From: Paracoccaceae bacterium
Lineage (GTDB): Bacteria; Pseudomonadota; Alphaproteobacteria; Rhodobacterales; Rhodobacteraceae
Assembly (NCBI GenBank): GCA_022822495.1
Contig: JAJEBQ010000055.1
Location: 1-60,413 of the forward strand
Direction of reading: 5' to 3'
Length of the DNA: 60,413 bases
Shown here piece after piece: positions 17,647 to 27,299 of the stretch (the stretch's first letter is position 1; each line of letters begins with the position of its first letter). Made by a program: the position numbers and the translations under genes. Below the pieces are notes generated by a model. The model was not told where the DNA came from. It saw nothing but the letters and a program-made list of their open reading frames with translations, and made no database searches.

Positions 17647-18522
17647 TTATCCTATCTTTGAACATACCTTGTGAGCCCAATCCCAATATAGTTTTTTCGC
17701 TTGTCTGGCGATAGGGCCTGCTTGGTAGTGGGTATCCTCAAAGCGGGTAACAGGAATGACCTTGGCCATGTTACCTGTTGTGAACACTTCATCAGCCTTA
17801 TGGAAATCTTCGAAGGTAAGGACAGATTCCAAGACTGTATAACCAGCCTCCTTTAGAAGCGAAATAATCCTTTTTCTGGTAACACCTGCCAGGAAGGTAC
17901 CATTTTCGATTGGTGTTTGAACAACACCATCTTTAACCAAAAATACATTGGAAGTTGCAGTTTCCGCTACATTGCCCATCGCATCATTAACCAGGGCATT
18001 ATCAAAACCCTTGTTTATGGCTTCTCTAAGCATTCTCCCGTTATTTGGGTACAGACAACCTGCCTTGGCATTGACCAGAGCTGTTGCCAGGATTGGTCGA
18101 TAGAACTGGGTAGTCGTAAGCGAAAGAGTTGTCTCCTCGGGTGGCATCGGAATTTCTTCCAGGCAAAGGCAAAAACCGGTTGAATCCTCCTTGGGAATGA
18201 CAGCCATATGCCCCCCGTCAAGAGCCCAATACATGGGTCTGATATAGACAGCTGCGTCGGTAGGGTAAAGTTTTAACCCTTCAATGGCTATGTTGTGGAT
18301 TTGTTCTGGTGTATATGTGGGAGTTATGCCCAAGGCAAGGGCCGAATGATTAACCCTCTGACAATGAAAATCCAGGTCTGGTGCAATACCGAAGGCATAG
18401 CGGGCACCATCAAATACATTTGACCCCAACCAGGCGCCATGGTCAGCCGCCCGCATAACGAAACTGTTTTCATTATGCCATTGACCCTTAAAGTAGGTTT
18501 TTATGTTCGTCCCAGCTACCAT
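17647..18522 (-). CDS. ilvE: Class IV aminotransferase (branched-chain amino acid aminotransferase-like)
   Basis: A 291-residue PLP enzyme of fold type IV. The catalytic Lys sits in LVNAKAGCLYPN. The cofactor-binding Glu is in NVAETATSNVFLV, and the phosphate-binding loop is near FLAGVTRKRI. These match branched-chain aminotransferases, which make Leu, Ile and Val from their keto acids; the related D-amino-acid aminotransferase and ADC lyase are less likely given the N-terminal ADHGAWLGSNVFDG. The gene lies 13 bp downstream of trpS on the same strand and may be co-transcribed with it. Confidence 0.82.
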   Translation of the reverse strand: MVAGTNIKTYFKGQWHNENSFVMRAADHGAWLGSNVFDGARYAFGIAPDLDFHCQRVNHSALALGITPTYTPEQIHNIAIEGLKLYPTDAAVYIRPMYWALDGGHMAVIPKEDSTGFCLCLEEIPMPPEETTLSLTTTQFYRPILATALVNAKAGCLYPNNGRMLREAINKGFDNALVNDAMGNVAETATSNVFLVKDGVVQTPIENGTFLAGVTRKRIISLLKEAGYTVLESVLTFEDFHKADEVFTTGNMAKVIPVTRFEDTHYQAGPIARQAKKLYWDWAHKVCSKIG

Positions 18523-18535
18523 ATATTTTCCTTGA

Positions 18536-19558
18536 TTATCTTGTTTCTTTTAGACCTACAATTTCGTAAGTTTTTTGCACAATAGGTTCAGCAATTTTTC
18601 TTGCCCTTTCCGCCCCAGCATCCAATATCTGATCCAATTCCTTTCCATCATTCATAAGTTTATTTACCTCCGTGGTAATGGGTGAAATCTTTTCTACTGT
18701 CACTTCAGACAAATGCGGCTTAAATTCGGAAAACATTTTCCCTTCAAATTGATTCAATACATTATTAAGGGAGGTTTCTGAAAGAGCAGCAAAGATATTC
18801 ATCAAATTCTTGGCTTCAGGTCTTTTTTCCAATTCCTTGATCGAACCTGGGAGTGGATATTGGTCAGTCCGGGCCTTGCGGATTTTTTTGACAATCAGAT
18901 CTTTGTCATCGGTTAGATTTATACGACTTAAATCAGACTTGTCAGATTTTGACATTTTCTTGGTCCCATCACGGAGACTCATAATTCGGGTCGCTATACC
19001 CTCAATTACCGGTTCAATAACAGGAAAAAATTCTGTACCATAATCGTTGTTGAATTTATTTGCGATGTCTCTGGTTAACTCAAGATGTTGCTTTTGGTCC
19101 TCCCCCACGGGGACATGCGTGGCATGGTATACGAGTATATCAGCTGCCATGAGTGTGGGATAAGCAAATAGCCCAACTGAAGAATTCTCTCGGTTGGAAC
19201 CAGCTTTTTCCTTGAATTGAGTCATTCGGTTCATCCACCCCATTCGGGCAACACAATTGAAAATCCAGGCAAGCTCGGCATGGGCTGAAACAAGACTTTG
19301 GTTGAAAAGTATGGACTTTTCTACATTTATACCTGAAGCTATAAAACAGGCGGCAGCGTGTCTTATGGCATTTCTCAACTCGTTTGGATCCTGCCATACG
19401 GTAATTGCATGCAAATCAACGACGCAGTAAATACATTCAGTTCCTGCTTTCTGGAGCTGAACAAAATGTTTCAAAGCACCAAGGTAGTTGGCAATGGTTA
19501 GTTGCCCACTAGGCTGTATGCCCGAGAATACCCGCTTCATTTCAGTTTTATCGCTCAT
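18536..19558 (-). CDS. trpS: Tryptophanyl-tRNA synthetase
   Basis: A 340-residue class I aminoacyl-tRNA synthetase, the usual length for bacterial TrpRS. The N-terminal [17 protein letters not shown] holds the HIGH-like signature (here T-I-A-N) and the KMSKS loop is intact in [27 protein letters not shown] is also characteristic. It charges tRNA-Trp in the cytoplasm and is essential. ATG at 19558 is directly followed by conserved sequence. Confidence 0.97.
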   Translation of the reverse strand: MSDKTEMKRVFSGIQPSGQLTIANYLGALKHFVQLQKAGTECIYCVVDLHAITVWQDPNELRNAIRHAAACFIASGINVEKSILFNQSLVSAHAELAWIFNCVARMGWMNRMTQFKEKAGSNRENSSVGLFAYPTLMAADILVYHATHVPVGEDQKQHLELTRDIANKFNNDYGTEFFPVIEPVIEGIATRIMSLRDGTKKMSKSDKSDLSRINLTDDKDLIVKKIRKARTDQYPLPGSIKELEKRPEAKNLMNIFAALSETSLNNVLNQFEGKMFSEFKPHLSEVTVEKISPITTEVNKLMNDGKELDQILDAGAERARKIAEPIVQKTYEIVGLKETR

Positions 19559-19646
19559 TCATAACCCGCGGTAATAAATTAATGTATTTTTACTCACCTT
19601 TAATTATTCTCAATCCGTTCAGTTTAAAGATTTTGTTGCAGGTTAC

Positions 19647-20330
19647 ATGATGTTGTTTCAAAAACTGCCTAAGAGTGTTGTTGTTTTGGCTGCCTTTATC
19701 GGGGGTATTGAAATTTTGTTCAGTTTGAGTGAGAGTGCTTCACTATTTGGGTTTGCCGGTGATCAATTAAGGCTTGTGGCCATTAGGGATTTTGGTTTTT
19801 GGGATCCCATATTTTCTGCTCAAATTGCCACCTTTAACTTTATCAATAAGGAAAGTTTACGTTTTTTTACGTATACGTTTATCCATTTTCATTTTGTGTC
19901 GGCACTCATAAGTGTGGTATTAACCCTAGCCTTTGGTAATCTGCTGGCCCGATTTGTCAATAATCTGCAGATAATCACTTTTTTTGTGCTATCTGCTTTT
20001 TTTGGAGCCTTGGGGTATAGCCTACTCTTAAACGAACAATTCCCCTTATTAGGTTCTTCCCCCGGTTTTTTTGGATTTATAGGGGGGGTTATTTTTGTTC
20101 TGTCGTTTCAATACCTTGAAGGAAATTACGACTTTGATGGCATGTTTGCGATTCCAGTCTTTTTGTTGAGTGCTCAAATCGGTTTTCAGTTGGTATTAGG
20201 TGGTCCCAGTTATTGGGTCGCGGATTTGATTGGCTTTCTTACAGGCTTCTTACTGTTTCCACTACTCCAATTTGGTTTTGTCAACACTCTGAAACTTTTT
20301 CACAGATTGATCAAAAAACTAATTTCCTGA
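19647..20330 (+). CDS. Rhomboid-family membrane protein, probably proteolytically inactive
   Basis: A 227-residue protein with about six membrane helices in the rhomboid arrangement (TYTFIHFHFVSALIS, then the serine-loop helix, then a helix ending in GFLTGFLLF). In an active rhomboid protease the Ser lies in GxSG and the His in a late A-H-L-x-G segment. Here the first reads GSSPGFFGFIGG, with Pro for the Gly, and the second VADLIGF, with Asp for the catalytic His. This points to a pseudo-rhomboid acting in membrane-protein handling rather than cleavage. It sits between trpS and murJ. Confidence 0.72.
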   Translation: MMLFQKLPKSVVVLAAFIGGIEILFSLSESASLFGFAGDQLRLVAIRDFGFWDPIFSAQIATFNFINKESLRFFTYTFIHFHFVSALISVVLTLAFGNLLARFVNNLQIITFFVLSAFFGALGYSLLLNEQFPLLGSSPGFFGFIGGVIFVLSFQYLEGNYDFDGMFAIPVFLLSAQIGFQLVLGGPSYWVADLIGFLTGFLLFPLLQFGFVNTLKLFHRLIKKLIS

Positions 20331-20343
20331 AACGGGTCCGTTC

Positions 20344-21882
20344 CTAAAAAAAGAGGGATCTTAACCTACTTAATTCCCAAGTTCCCAGCAGAAGGTGGGC
20401 TAGGCCATAAACAAATAATCCTCCCAGGATTAATAACATCAGACCGACATACCTGATAACAGGTTGGTAGAGCCAGTTTCCCAAAATAAAGTCTCCAAGA
20501 ATCAATCCGCTGCCCATAATGACAGAAGCTATAATGATTTTGGTTAAAGCAGTTCTTAATTGCCGGTCAAAATGGCAAGCTCCTGAATATTTTTGAGCGC
20601 CAATCATGAGGAGGACCAACATTGACCACCCTGCAACGGTTGTGCCTATGGCAGCGGCTAGGTAGCCGAGTGTAGAAACCAAACCTAAAGCAACCGCTGC
20701 ATTTACCAACATTGAAATTAAGGCAAAATTAAATGGTGTCTTGGTATTTTCTCTGGCGAAGTAAATTGGTTGATAAACCTTCTGAAGAACAAAGGCAGGT
20801 AAACCGAAGGCATAGATTATGAGAGCCTGAGAAGTGAATTGGCTATCCTGTTGTGTAAAAGCCCCCCTTTCAAACAGAACACTTACGATAGGATAAGATA
20901 TGGTAATCAGAGCAATTGTTGCTGGGATAGTCAGGGCCATGGAAGCCTCAGTTGACCTGTTAAAGGCATAATTACCTCCCTTGAGATCTCCTACAGCAAG
21001 TTTTTTGGAAAGCTCTGGAAGTAATACTATCCCTACGGCGATTCCTACTACACCCAATGGTAATTGGTATAACCGGTCTGCATAATTTAACCACGCTACG
21101 GCACCGTCAGTAAAACTGGCGACCTGTCTTCCTATCAACAGATTAATTTGAACCACACCACCTGTTAGGGCAGCTGGTGCGGCAACAATCAATAGTTTTT
21201 TGATTTCAGGTGAGAACCTTGGCAACCTGATGCGGAGATTAAAACCTGCTTTGGAAGCGGCAAACCATACGAATGTAAGCTGGGCTATACCTGCGATTGG
21301 AACCGCCCATGAAAGAGTTAAACCAATATCCCACTGAAGCCAATCTGCACCAAATAAACCGAAGATGAAAAAGGCATTCAGGAGGACTGGTGCAGCCGCT
21401 GCAGCAACAAAACGACCCAATGAATTTAATAATCCAGAAAACAGGGCAGCCACAGATATGAATATTACATAAGGAAAAGCAATACGACCAAAAAGGACAG
21501 CCATATCAAACCGCTCATCTCCGGAAAACCCACTGGCCATAGCCAGTACCAGGTAGGGCATGATTATTTGGGCCAGTATTACAAGCCCCAAAAGGAAGGC
21601 TAGCAAAACTGAATAGGCATTTTCGGCAAATTCCTTGGCTTGAACTTGATTATCCAGTTTTTTCGAAAACAAAGGAACAAAGGCAAGGTTAAAGGCACCC
21701 TCAGCAAATATTCGGCGAAACATGTTGGGGAGTGTAAAAGCTATGAGGAAAGCTTCAGCCAATGGGCCCGCACCTAAAAAAGCCGCGAATAGAACATCCC
21801 TGATAAAGCCGAGGACCCTGCTTACAAGTGTCCAAAACCCAACGGTGAAGAAATTTTTCAACAGTTTGAACGGTTTAACCAT
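20344..21882 (-). CDS. murJ: Lipid II flippase MurJ (MviN)
   Basis: About 512 residues with 14 predicted membrane helices of the MOP superfamily. The N-terminus FFTVGFWTLVSRVLGFIRDVLFAAFLG is a hallmark of MurJ, followed by AEAFLIAFTLPNMFRRIFAEGAFNLAFVPLF. It flips the peptidoglycan precursor lipid II across the inner membrane and is normally essential. ATG at 21882 is preferred because the family signature begins soon after; a frame open 25 codons upstream adds non-conserved sequence. It converges on the rhomboid-like gene with a 13-bp gap. Confidence 0.95.
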   Translation of the reverse strand: MVKPFKLLKNFFTVGFWTLVSRVLGFIRDVLFAAFLGAGPLAEAFLIAFTLPNMFRRIFAEGAFNLAFVPLFSKKLDNQVQAKEFAENAYSVLLAFLLGLVILAQIIMPYLVLAMASGFSGDERFDMAVLFGRIAFPYVIFISVAALFSGLLNSLGRFVAAAAAPVLLNAFFIFGLFGADWLQWDIGLTLSWAVPIAGIAQLTFVWFAASKAGFNLRIRLPRFSPEIKKLLIVAAPAALTGGVVQINLLIGRQVASFTDGAVAWLNYADRLYQLPLGVVGIAVGIVLLPELSKKLAVGDLKGGNYAFNRSTEASMALTIPATIALITISYPIVSVLFERGAFTQQDSQFTSQALIIYAFGLPAFVLQKVYQPIYFARENTKTPFNFALISMLVNAAVALGLVSTLGYLAAAIGTTVAGWSMLVLLMIGAQKYSGACHFDRQLRTALTKIIIASVIMGSGLILGDFILGNWLYQPVIRYVGLMLLILGGLFVYGLAHLLLGTWELSRLRSLFF

Positions 21883-22045
21883 AACCCATTCAAATAACTT
21901 TTTTTGAATTAAAGGTGAATCGTATTGTTTGAATATAATCTTGGTCCAGGGTGCCAAATCCCTTTAGTGGTCAAAAACCTTGGATATAACAGCTATTTCC
22001 CGACTTTGCTTACATTATCCCAAATTTGGGTAAAAGTGAGTTCGA

Positions 22046-23233
22046 TTAGTTATCCGGAAAAACCACAGGGTTGGCAAGACTTCTTGGTGCTTTATCCAAA
22101 ATGATAACCCGTCGGTTTTCAATCTCGGCTACTGCCAATGATCTTTCAATCGTGCCCTTGTTGGTAAACTTGAATGGTCCCGTAGATCCAAAGAACTCAC
22201 CACTATTGAGAATGGCTCGGCGAGAAACCATGCCAGATTCGTTTTCAGTCATTAACTGATTTATGGCGATGATCCCATCAAAAGGCAATCCAGCCAGGGG
22301 ATGGGGGATTTCATCATATTCATATTGGTAACGATTGCTGAAAATTAAACTTTGGTTTGGGTCGGGTATTGGGAATATAGCGCCTTGTAATCCTTTGACA
22401 GAAAGAGCGACTTCGGGAATATCCCATCGTTCTATGCCAACAAGCAGGATATCTTCCGAAAGATTACGTTCCTCCAGCAATTCGGCAATGAGAGTAACGG
22501 CTCCTGCAGTATTGCCAGTTAAAAAAATGACCTCAGGTGAATACACTTCAACTGCTAGCATTATTTGTTCAACGGCATTCAGGCTGCCGGGTTGAGACAA
22601 TTCATAGGTTACTGTTTCAACGATATTAAATCCGGTTCGTAAAGTTGCTTCTTCCAAAGCTTCCTTAGCTCTGATTTCAGAACGAGAATTCGAACTCACA
22701 ATCATGCCTGAAACTTTACCTTGGTCAATAATATACTGAACCATTCTATTGGCAGAATTTTCAAAGGACTGCCCCAATACAAAAATATTGCCCCCGGCCA
22801 CTCTTGTATCGTTTGAGAAACTGAAAACAGGGACACCTCTGATATTTGCAAGGGGAGCAATCGCTTGGGTCGATTCTGAAAATAATGGTCCAAGAATAAT
22901 CCTGTTTCCATCACCGATGGCTAAATTTGCCGCTTGGAAGGCACCCTCTGGTGTTCCCAAAGTGTCATAGGTTGTCACCTCAATGGGGGAGGCTGTATTT
23001 CTTGTCAAGGCAAGTTGGGTGCTTTTTTCCAAATCATTGGCAAGCTGTTTAATGCCAGGGTCTTCGGAAGAGGCAGGAATTAACAAGGCTATTTTGTTGT
23101 TGGTTTCGTACTCCACCTGATCGGGCACTTCCTGCTCCTTAGGAACAAGTTCCGGTTCGACACATCCGATGAGAAAGGCGACCGGAAATAAAAGCGAAAA
23201 AGTTATTCGCAGCCTTGAGATTTGTTTCTGCAC
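22046..23233 (-). CDS. LpoA-like penicillin-binding protein activator lipoprotein
   Basis: A 395-residue lipoprotein: the signal ends in the lipobox FLIGC (Cys about residue 24) followed by a flexible acidic stretch and a periplasmic-binding-protein fold (IALLIPASSEDPGIKQLA, NRIILGPLFSESTQAIAPLA, GVPVFSFSND). This matches the penicillin-binding protein activator family (LpoA C-terminal domain, Peripla_BP_6 type), which stimulates peptidoglycan synthesis from the outer membrane. The start is GTG at 23233. The divergent neighbour is rsmI, a pairing conserved in many proteobacteria, which supports the call. Confidence 0.85.
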   Translation of the reverse strand: MQKQISRLRITFSLLFPVAFLIGCVEPELVPKEQEVPDQVEYETNNKIALLIPASSEDPGIKQLANDLEKSTQLALTRNTASPIEVTTYDTLGTPEGAFQAANLAIGDGNRIILGPLFSESTQAIAPLANIRGVPVFSFSNDTRVAGGNIFVLGQSFENSANRMVQYIIDQGKVSGMIVSSNSRSEIRAKEALEEATLRTGFNIVETVTYELSQPGSLNAVEQIMLAVEVYSPEVIFLTGNTAGAVTLIAELLEERNLSEDILLVGIERWDIPEVALSVKGLQGAIFPIPDPNQSLIFSNRYQYEYDEIPHPLAGLPFDGIIAINQLMTENESGMVSRRAILNSGEFFGSTGPFKFTNKGTIERSLAVAEIENRRVIILDKAPRSLANPVVFPDN

Positions 23234-23459
23234 TAAATTTCAGTTTCTGCTTTGGTTTATTAAACGAGACCTACTGTGAATTTGGTTTTTATTGACCTCC
23301 ATAAGACTTAAGAATTATTATACCGTTTTAAACCGTATATCTGACTCGAACTATCTTTTCAAAGCCATAAAAGATAAATTTAGTTAAATTAAGAAATGAT
23401 AATGGCAATATTTTGTATCCTTGAAAAGTGTGTCACATTCCAACCACAGGTTTTCTGAA

Positions 23460-24311
23460 ATGCATGTATTGACAACAGGGTTATATCTGGTTTCTACACC
23501 CATCGGTAATGCCCGGGATATAACCCTTCGCGCACTGGATGTTCTCAAGGATGCTGATGAATTGTTAGCCGAAGACACCCGAACACTGGGAAAATTGCTT
23601 AATATTCATGGTATAGCAAGGCCATCAGGGACCATAAGGTCATACCACGACTTCAGCAACCCCAAGCGAATCGATACTATTTTGAATTCTTTGGAAAAAG
23701 GAAAAAGTATAGCCCTGGTATCAGAGGCAGGAACGCCTTTAATTTCTGACCCGGGCTATAAGCTTGTGAAAAGTTGCATATCCAATGCATATCCAGTCAT
23801 ATCAATACCCGGACCTTCGGCACCCATTGCAGCTCTGACTGTAGCTGGAAGGGACCCTGATCGATTTGTCTATTTGGGTTTTTTACCACAAGGGAATAAT
23901 GCCAGAAGGAAGGTGCTTGCAGACTTCAAATACACTCCAGCAACCTTAATTATATTTGAATCACCCAATCGATTGGCAAAATCCCTCAATGATATGATAG
24001 AGGTTCTGGGTAGAAAAAGAAATGCTTCGATATGTCGAGAAGTGACCAAAATGTTTGAGGAGATCAAGCGAGGTAAACTTGGTGAGTTGCTTGAGTACTA
24101 TCTGGACCGAAAGGTCAAGGGGGAAATAGTCATAGTAATTGAACGTGATAAATCTGAGGTTTCAGAGTGTGACATTGCTGAAATCCTATCGGAAGCTTTA
24201 ATGAATAAAAGTTTAAAGGATGCCGTAGCAGAAGTTTCAGCGATGTTGAATAAGAGTCGAAAAGAAATCTACAGTTTGGCTCTAAAATTGACAGCAGGTG
24301 AAGAAAAGTAA
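23460..24311 (+). CDS. rsmI: 16S rRNA (cytidine-2'-O)-methyltransferase RsmI
   Basis: About 283 residues of the tetrapyrrole-methylase fold. GLYLVSTPIGNARDITLRAL, EDTRTLGKLL and SEAGTPLISDPGYKLV are the family's SAM-binding signatures, and PGPSAPIAAL follows. RsmI methylates the 2'-O of C1402 in 16S rRNA. I prefer ATG at 23460, just before conserved sequence; a TTG 13 codons upstream is also possible. The gene lies back to back with the LpoA-like gene and 72 bp before gshB. In many relatives a yraN nuclease-like gene sits between rsmI and gshB; it is absent here. Confidence 0.95.
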   Translation: MHVLTTGLYLVSTPIGNARDITLRALDVLKDADELLAEDTRTLGKLLNIHGIARPSGTIRSYHDFSNPKRIDTILNSLEKGKSIALVSEAGTPLISDPGYKLVKSCISNAYPVISIPGPSAPIAALTVAGRDPDRFVYLGFLPQGNNARRKVLADFKYTPATLIIFESPNRLAKSLNDMIEVLGRKRNASICREVTKMFEEIKRGKLGELLEYYLDRKVKGEIVIVIERDKSEVSECDIAEILSEALMNKSLKDAVAEVSAMLNKSRKEIYSLALKLTAGEEK

Positions 24312-24383
24312 TTCTTGTTGATTGAGCATTCGGTGCTATTTCATAAACAAAACCATAAACAATCTGATTAGGTGGGCTTTCAT

Positions 24384-25322
24384 ATGACGATCAAAATTGC
24401 CTTTCAAATGGATCAAATCGCATCCATAGATATCCATGGAGACAGCACATTCAGATTGGCCCTCGAAGCCCAGGATCTTGGTTATGAATTGTTCTATTAC
24501 CTTCCTGAGGATTTGTATTATCAAGGCGGCATGGTACTTGCCTTGGGGCATACCTTGCGAGTCGATAGGGACCCATCTGATTTCTACAAGTTAGGTCCAA
24601 AACAAGAGATAATTCTGAAAGACCTTGATGTTGTCTGGCTTCGTCAGGACCCCCCTTTTGACATGTCTTACATTACTACGACTCACCTATTGGACCTGGT
24701 AAGGGAAGATACCTTGGTTGTTAACAATCCCTTCTGGGTCAGAAATTACCCAGAAAAGTTGATTGTATTGAACTTCCCTGACATTATCCCGAGTACGTTG
24801 ATAACAAGGAACATTGATGAAGTAAGAAAGTTTCGAAGCAAACATGGTGATGTGATCATCAAGCCTCTTTTTGGCAATGGTGGAGCGGGTATTTTCAAAA
24901 TTGGATCTGAAGATGGTAATTTGAACTCTCTTTGTGAGATGTTTTTTCAAAGCAGTCGGGAACCAATAATTGTCCAGGAGTTTCTTCCGGAAATTTCTGA
25001 GGGTGATAAAAGGGTTATACTTGTTAATGGCAAACCGATTGGTGCAATTAATCGCATGCCCCAAAAGGGAGAAACAAGGTCCAATTTACATGTTGGTGGG
25101 AGCGCCAATCCATCTGAACTTACTGAGGCAGATTACCAGATATGTTCTCGGATTGAGAACATATTGGCTGATAATGGCTTAATTTTTGCTGGTATAGACA
25201 TAATAGGAAACAAATTGACCGAAATAAATATTACCTCCCCCACCGGAATCGTTGAATTGGAGAGATTTGACGGCACAAATGTAGCCCGTTTGATTTGGGA
25301 CTCGATTATCCCAAAAATATAA
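24384..25322 (+). CDS. gshB: Glutathione synthetase
   Basis: A 312-residue ATP-grasp ligase that joins gamma-glutamylcysteine and glycine. Visible blocks are IAFQMDQIASIDIHGDSTFRLALEA, WLRQDPPFDMSYITTTHLLD, VVNNPFWVRNYPEKL, the ATP-binding KPLFGNGGAGIFKI and the C-terminal FAGIDIIGNKLTEINITSPTG. All are typical of bacterial GshB. ATG at 24384 follows AGGTGG at good spacing and is preferred over an in-frame GTG 4 codons upstream. The rsmI-gshB neighbourhood is normal for alphaproteobacteria. Confidence 0.96.
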   Translation: MTIKIAFQMDQIASIDIHGDSTFRLALEAQDLGYELFYYLPEDLYYQGGMVLALGHTLRVDRDPSDFYKLGPKQEIILKDLDVVWLRQDPPFDMSYITTTHLLDLVREDTLVVNNPFWVRNYPEKLIVLNFPDIIPSTLITRNIDEVRKFRSKHGDVIIKPLFGNGGAGIFKIGSEDGNLNSLCEMFFQSSREPIIVQEFLPEISEGDKRVILVNGKPIGAINRMPQKGETRSNLHVGGSANPSELTEADYQICSRIENILADNGLIFAGIDIIGNKLTEINITSPTGIVELERFDGTNVARLIWDSIIPKI

Positions 25323-25356
25323 CATAACTCGGATATATCAGCATTTGATATTCGTA

Positions 25357-25938
25357 TCAGGCTAGTTTGTTAAAATAGTCTAAAACCAGTTCATTGTTTC
25401 GTTGGGTGATCTTGGTAAGAGAAAGGTTACTGATTCTTCGATGCATTACATCAACGGAAGGCACTCCCAAAACCTTTTGAATCTGGGTTAGAATAACTGC
25501 GTAATGAGCAACAAAAATCAAATCGTTCGTGCGATAGATTTGACATAAATTATCAACAAACTTGTTAACCCTCAGGCTGAGGTCGTTCCAACTCTCTCCG
25601 CCCGGTGCTTTTATATTGCCTGGTTTTTCCCAAAATTCTATTGAAAGCACCTTGTCAATTTCAGCTACTTCTTGTGGGGTTTTGCCTTCCCACGTGCCAA
25701 AATGCAATTCTCTCAAATTTCGCTCATTAGGCAGCCTTCTTCTTGCGCCCTGAATTGCATCTGCTGTAAGGCTTGCTCTTTGTAAATCCGAGGAAACCAC
25801 CAATGCACCCTGAGGCAAGGTCTCATTTAACCACGCAAGACTTTCCTTATCTGACAAATCTACCCCAACATCATTCCAACCGTTTAACCCGTCTGCCACG
25901 GTTGCTGCATGCCGAATCCAATAAAGGCTTCTTGTCAT
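25357..25938 (-). CDS. cobC: Histidine phosphatase family protein (alpha-ribazole phosphatase-like, CobC)
   Basis: A 193-residue phosphoglycerate-mutase-like phosphatase. The catalytic RHA (YWIRHAAT) and second His (FVAHYAV), plus ELHFGTWEGKTPQEV and GGESWNDLSLRV, are the family signature. The usual R-H-G is R-H-A. The start overlaps the stop of the adenosylcobinamide kinase gene by 4 nt. That context makes alpha-ribazole-5'-phosphate phosphatase, the last step of B12 nucleotide loop assembly, the best guess. Other histidine phosphatases have near-identical motifs. Confidence 0.82.
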   Translation of the reverse strand: MTRSLYWIRHAATVADGLNGWNDVGVDLSDKESLAWLNETLPQGALVVSSDLQRASLTADAIQGARRRLPNERNLRELHFGTWEGKTPQEVAEIDKVLSIEFWEKPGNIKAPGGESWNDLSLRVNKFVDNLCQIYRTNDLIFVAHYAVILTQIQKVLGVPSVDVMHRRISNLSLTKITQRNNELVLDYFNKLA

Positions 25939-26474
25939 TGTGGCAAATGCCCCTTGAGGGTTAAAGGCAGACCGGCAGTTACCAAAACAACGAGGTCGGA
26001 AACCTTGACAATTGACTGATTTAAACAGCCCAGTTCCTTAACAAAAGTTCGCGAAGCATCATTCAATGGGATAACGCCCGAACCAGATTCTACCGAAACT
26101 ATCACGATGGAAGCTTTTGACCCTTGCAGGTTTTCCAGAAAATTTCTCATATGGTCTTTGAGATTGATTTTTTTGTAAAGCAAATTTCCCAACCAGGTGG
26201 AAAGACATTCGAAAAGGATGATATCGCCCTCACCATAATCTGATAGGATTTTTCCATCAGTGTATGGATCTTCCAGTAGTCTCCAATCACTTCCCCTACG
26301 AGACCGGTGTAGTTTGATCTTTTCACGGAGTTCATTGTCAATAGGTTGCGCTGTTGCCAAATAGATCTTCGATTTATTTGATGTATTAACAAAGTCCTCA
26401 GCCCAAAGGGATTTACCCGAGGATATACCACCAGTTACAAATGTACATTTGGGATAATCTATAATTTCAAACAT
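25935..26474 (-). CDS. cobU: Bifunctional adenosylcobinamide kinase / adenosylcobinamide-phosphate guanylyltransferase
   Basis: A 179-residue enzyme (CobU/CobP). The N-terminal P-loop FVTGGISSGKSLWAED, the H-R-x-R-R segment in KLHRSRRGSDWRLLEDP and LFECLSTWLGNLLY are characteristic. It phosphorylates adenosylcobinamide and adds GMP in late cobalamin synthesis or salvage. Translationally coupled to the phosphatase gene by a 4-nt overlap. No other cob genes are in the window. Confidence 0.93.
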   Translation of the reverse strand: MFEIIDYPKCTFVTGGISSGKSLWAEDFVNTSNKSKIYLATAQPIDNELREKIKLHRSRRGSDWRLLEDPYTDGKILSDYGEGDIILFECLSTWLGNLLYKKINLKDHMRNFLENLQGSKASIVIVSVESGSGVIPLNDASRTFVKELGCLNQSIVKVSDLVVLVTAGLPLTLKGHLPQ

Positions 26475-26566
26475 TTCTTAATGCTTATAAATTTCGAAAA
26501 GTGATTAATTCGTATTGGCCTTTTGGAATCAAACAGACAAACTTCTCGAAAATAACAATCTACTAA

Positions 26567-26800
26567 TTAAGGTCGAGGGCGCAAACCCTCAACATCATGA
26601 TGGTTATAGACCATGATCCAATCACGAAGGGTCTGGGGTGTAACTCTCTAGGAACGGGCTACCTCCGTGCGTGATAAACCGTACATGGCCATAACAATCC
26701 CCCTTATTCGACAAGAACAGTGTTCGTCCTTGCATTTGCGGTCTATTTGCTCTAGTTCTTCCCTCGTGTGGTGGTATTTGTTGCTAGGTATGGCTTTCAT
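26567..26800 (-). pseudogene. N-terminal remnant of an IS630-type transposase
   Basis: The minus strand from ATG 26800 encodes a helix-turn-helix region: REELEQIDRKCKDEHCSCRI, then VMAMYGLSRTEVARS, an in-frame TAG (complement 26648-26650), then VTPQTLRDWIMVYNHHDVEG and LRPRP before a TAA at 26567. The LRDWI-x-x-YN-x-x-x-x-EGLRPRP pattern is the DNA-binding head of IS630-family transposases. The catalytic DDE part is missing and no terminal inverted repeats were found. It marks old mobile-element activity beside the Doc module. Confidence 0.7.
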
Positions 26801-26921
26801 ATTCGCTACTCCTCAGCTATTGGAATCGTTTTTGGTATAGGAGTCTTCGGATATTACTGCGCCATTTTATTTATGCACGTACCGCATGAGTCATTTAATT
26901 ACTGGTTTTGGTATTACCTTT

Positions 26922-27299
26922 TCAAACCGGTCGTTGCAAATGGACGCGGAACCAGTCGACAAGTTCTTCATTGTTCGTTTTGCCCTCAGCTACGCCGATC
27001 AACATGGCCTCGATCTCCCCATGGGTTGCATCGATCATATAACCGCTTCTTATTGCCAACAACCTAACCAGACAAAAGGCCGTACGCTTGTTGCCATCAA
27101 CAAAGCCATGATTTTTAACAACTCCATGAACCAGAGCGGCTGCCTTTTGGTGGATACGGTGATGATATCCATGGTAAGGCCGTGCAAGGGCTGAACGAAG
27201 TGCGTTTTCATCGCTAATGCCTTCAGCACCACCGCTCAAACGAAGTGCCTCGTCATGGCAGAATAAAGCGTCTGCAAGGGTAACGCGATAATTTTTCAC
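26922..27299 (-). CDS. doc: Doc-type Fic-domain toxin
   Basis: A 125-residue death-on-curing protein. The Fic active site reads NHGFVDGNKRTA, matching HxFxDGNKR with the catalytic His and the phosphate-binding Asn, Lys and Arg. The N-terminus ALFCHDEALRLSGGAEGISDENALRSAL is typical of Doc. Characterised Doc proteins phosphorylate elongation factor Tu and stop translation. The GTG start overlaps the stop of a 55-residue upstream gene by 4 nt, the usual antitoxin-toxin arrangement. The motif is intact, so the toxin is probably functional. Confidence 0.93.
   Translation of the reverse strand: MKNYRVTLADALFCHDEALRLSGGAEGISDENALRSALARPYHGYHHRIHQKAAALVHGVVKNHGFVDGNKRTAFCLVRLLAIRSGYMIDATHGEIEAMLIGVAEGKTNNEELVDWFRVHLQRPV

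Noticed and set aside
26768..27194. Plus-strand frames opposite the Doc gene and transposase remnant
   Set aside because: They are antisense to motif-bearing minus-strand genes and contain no motif of their own.
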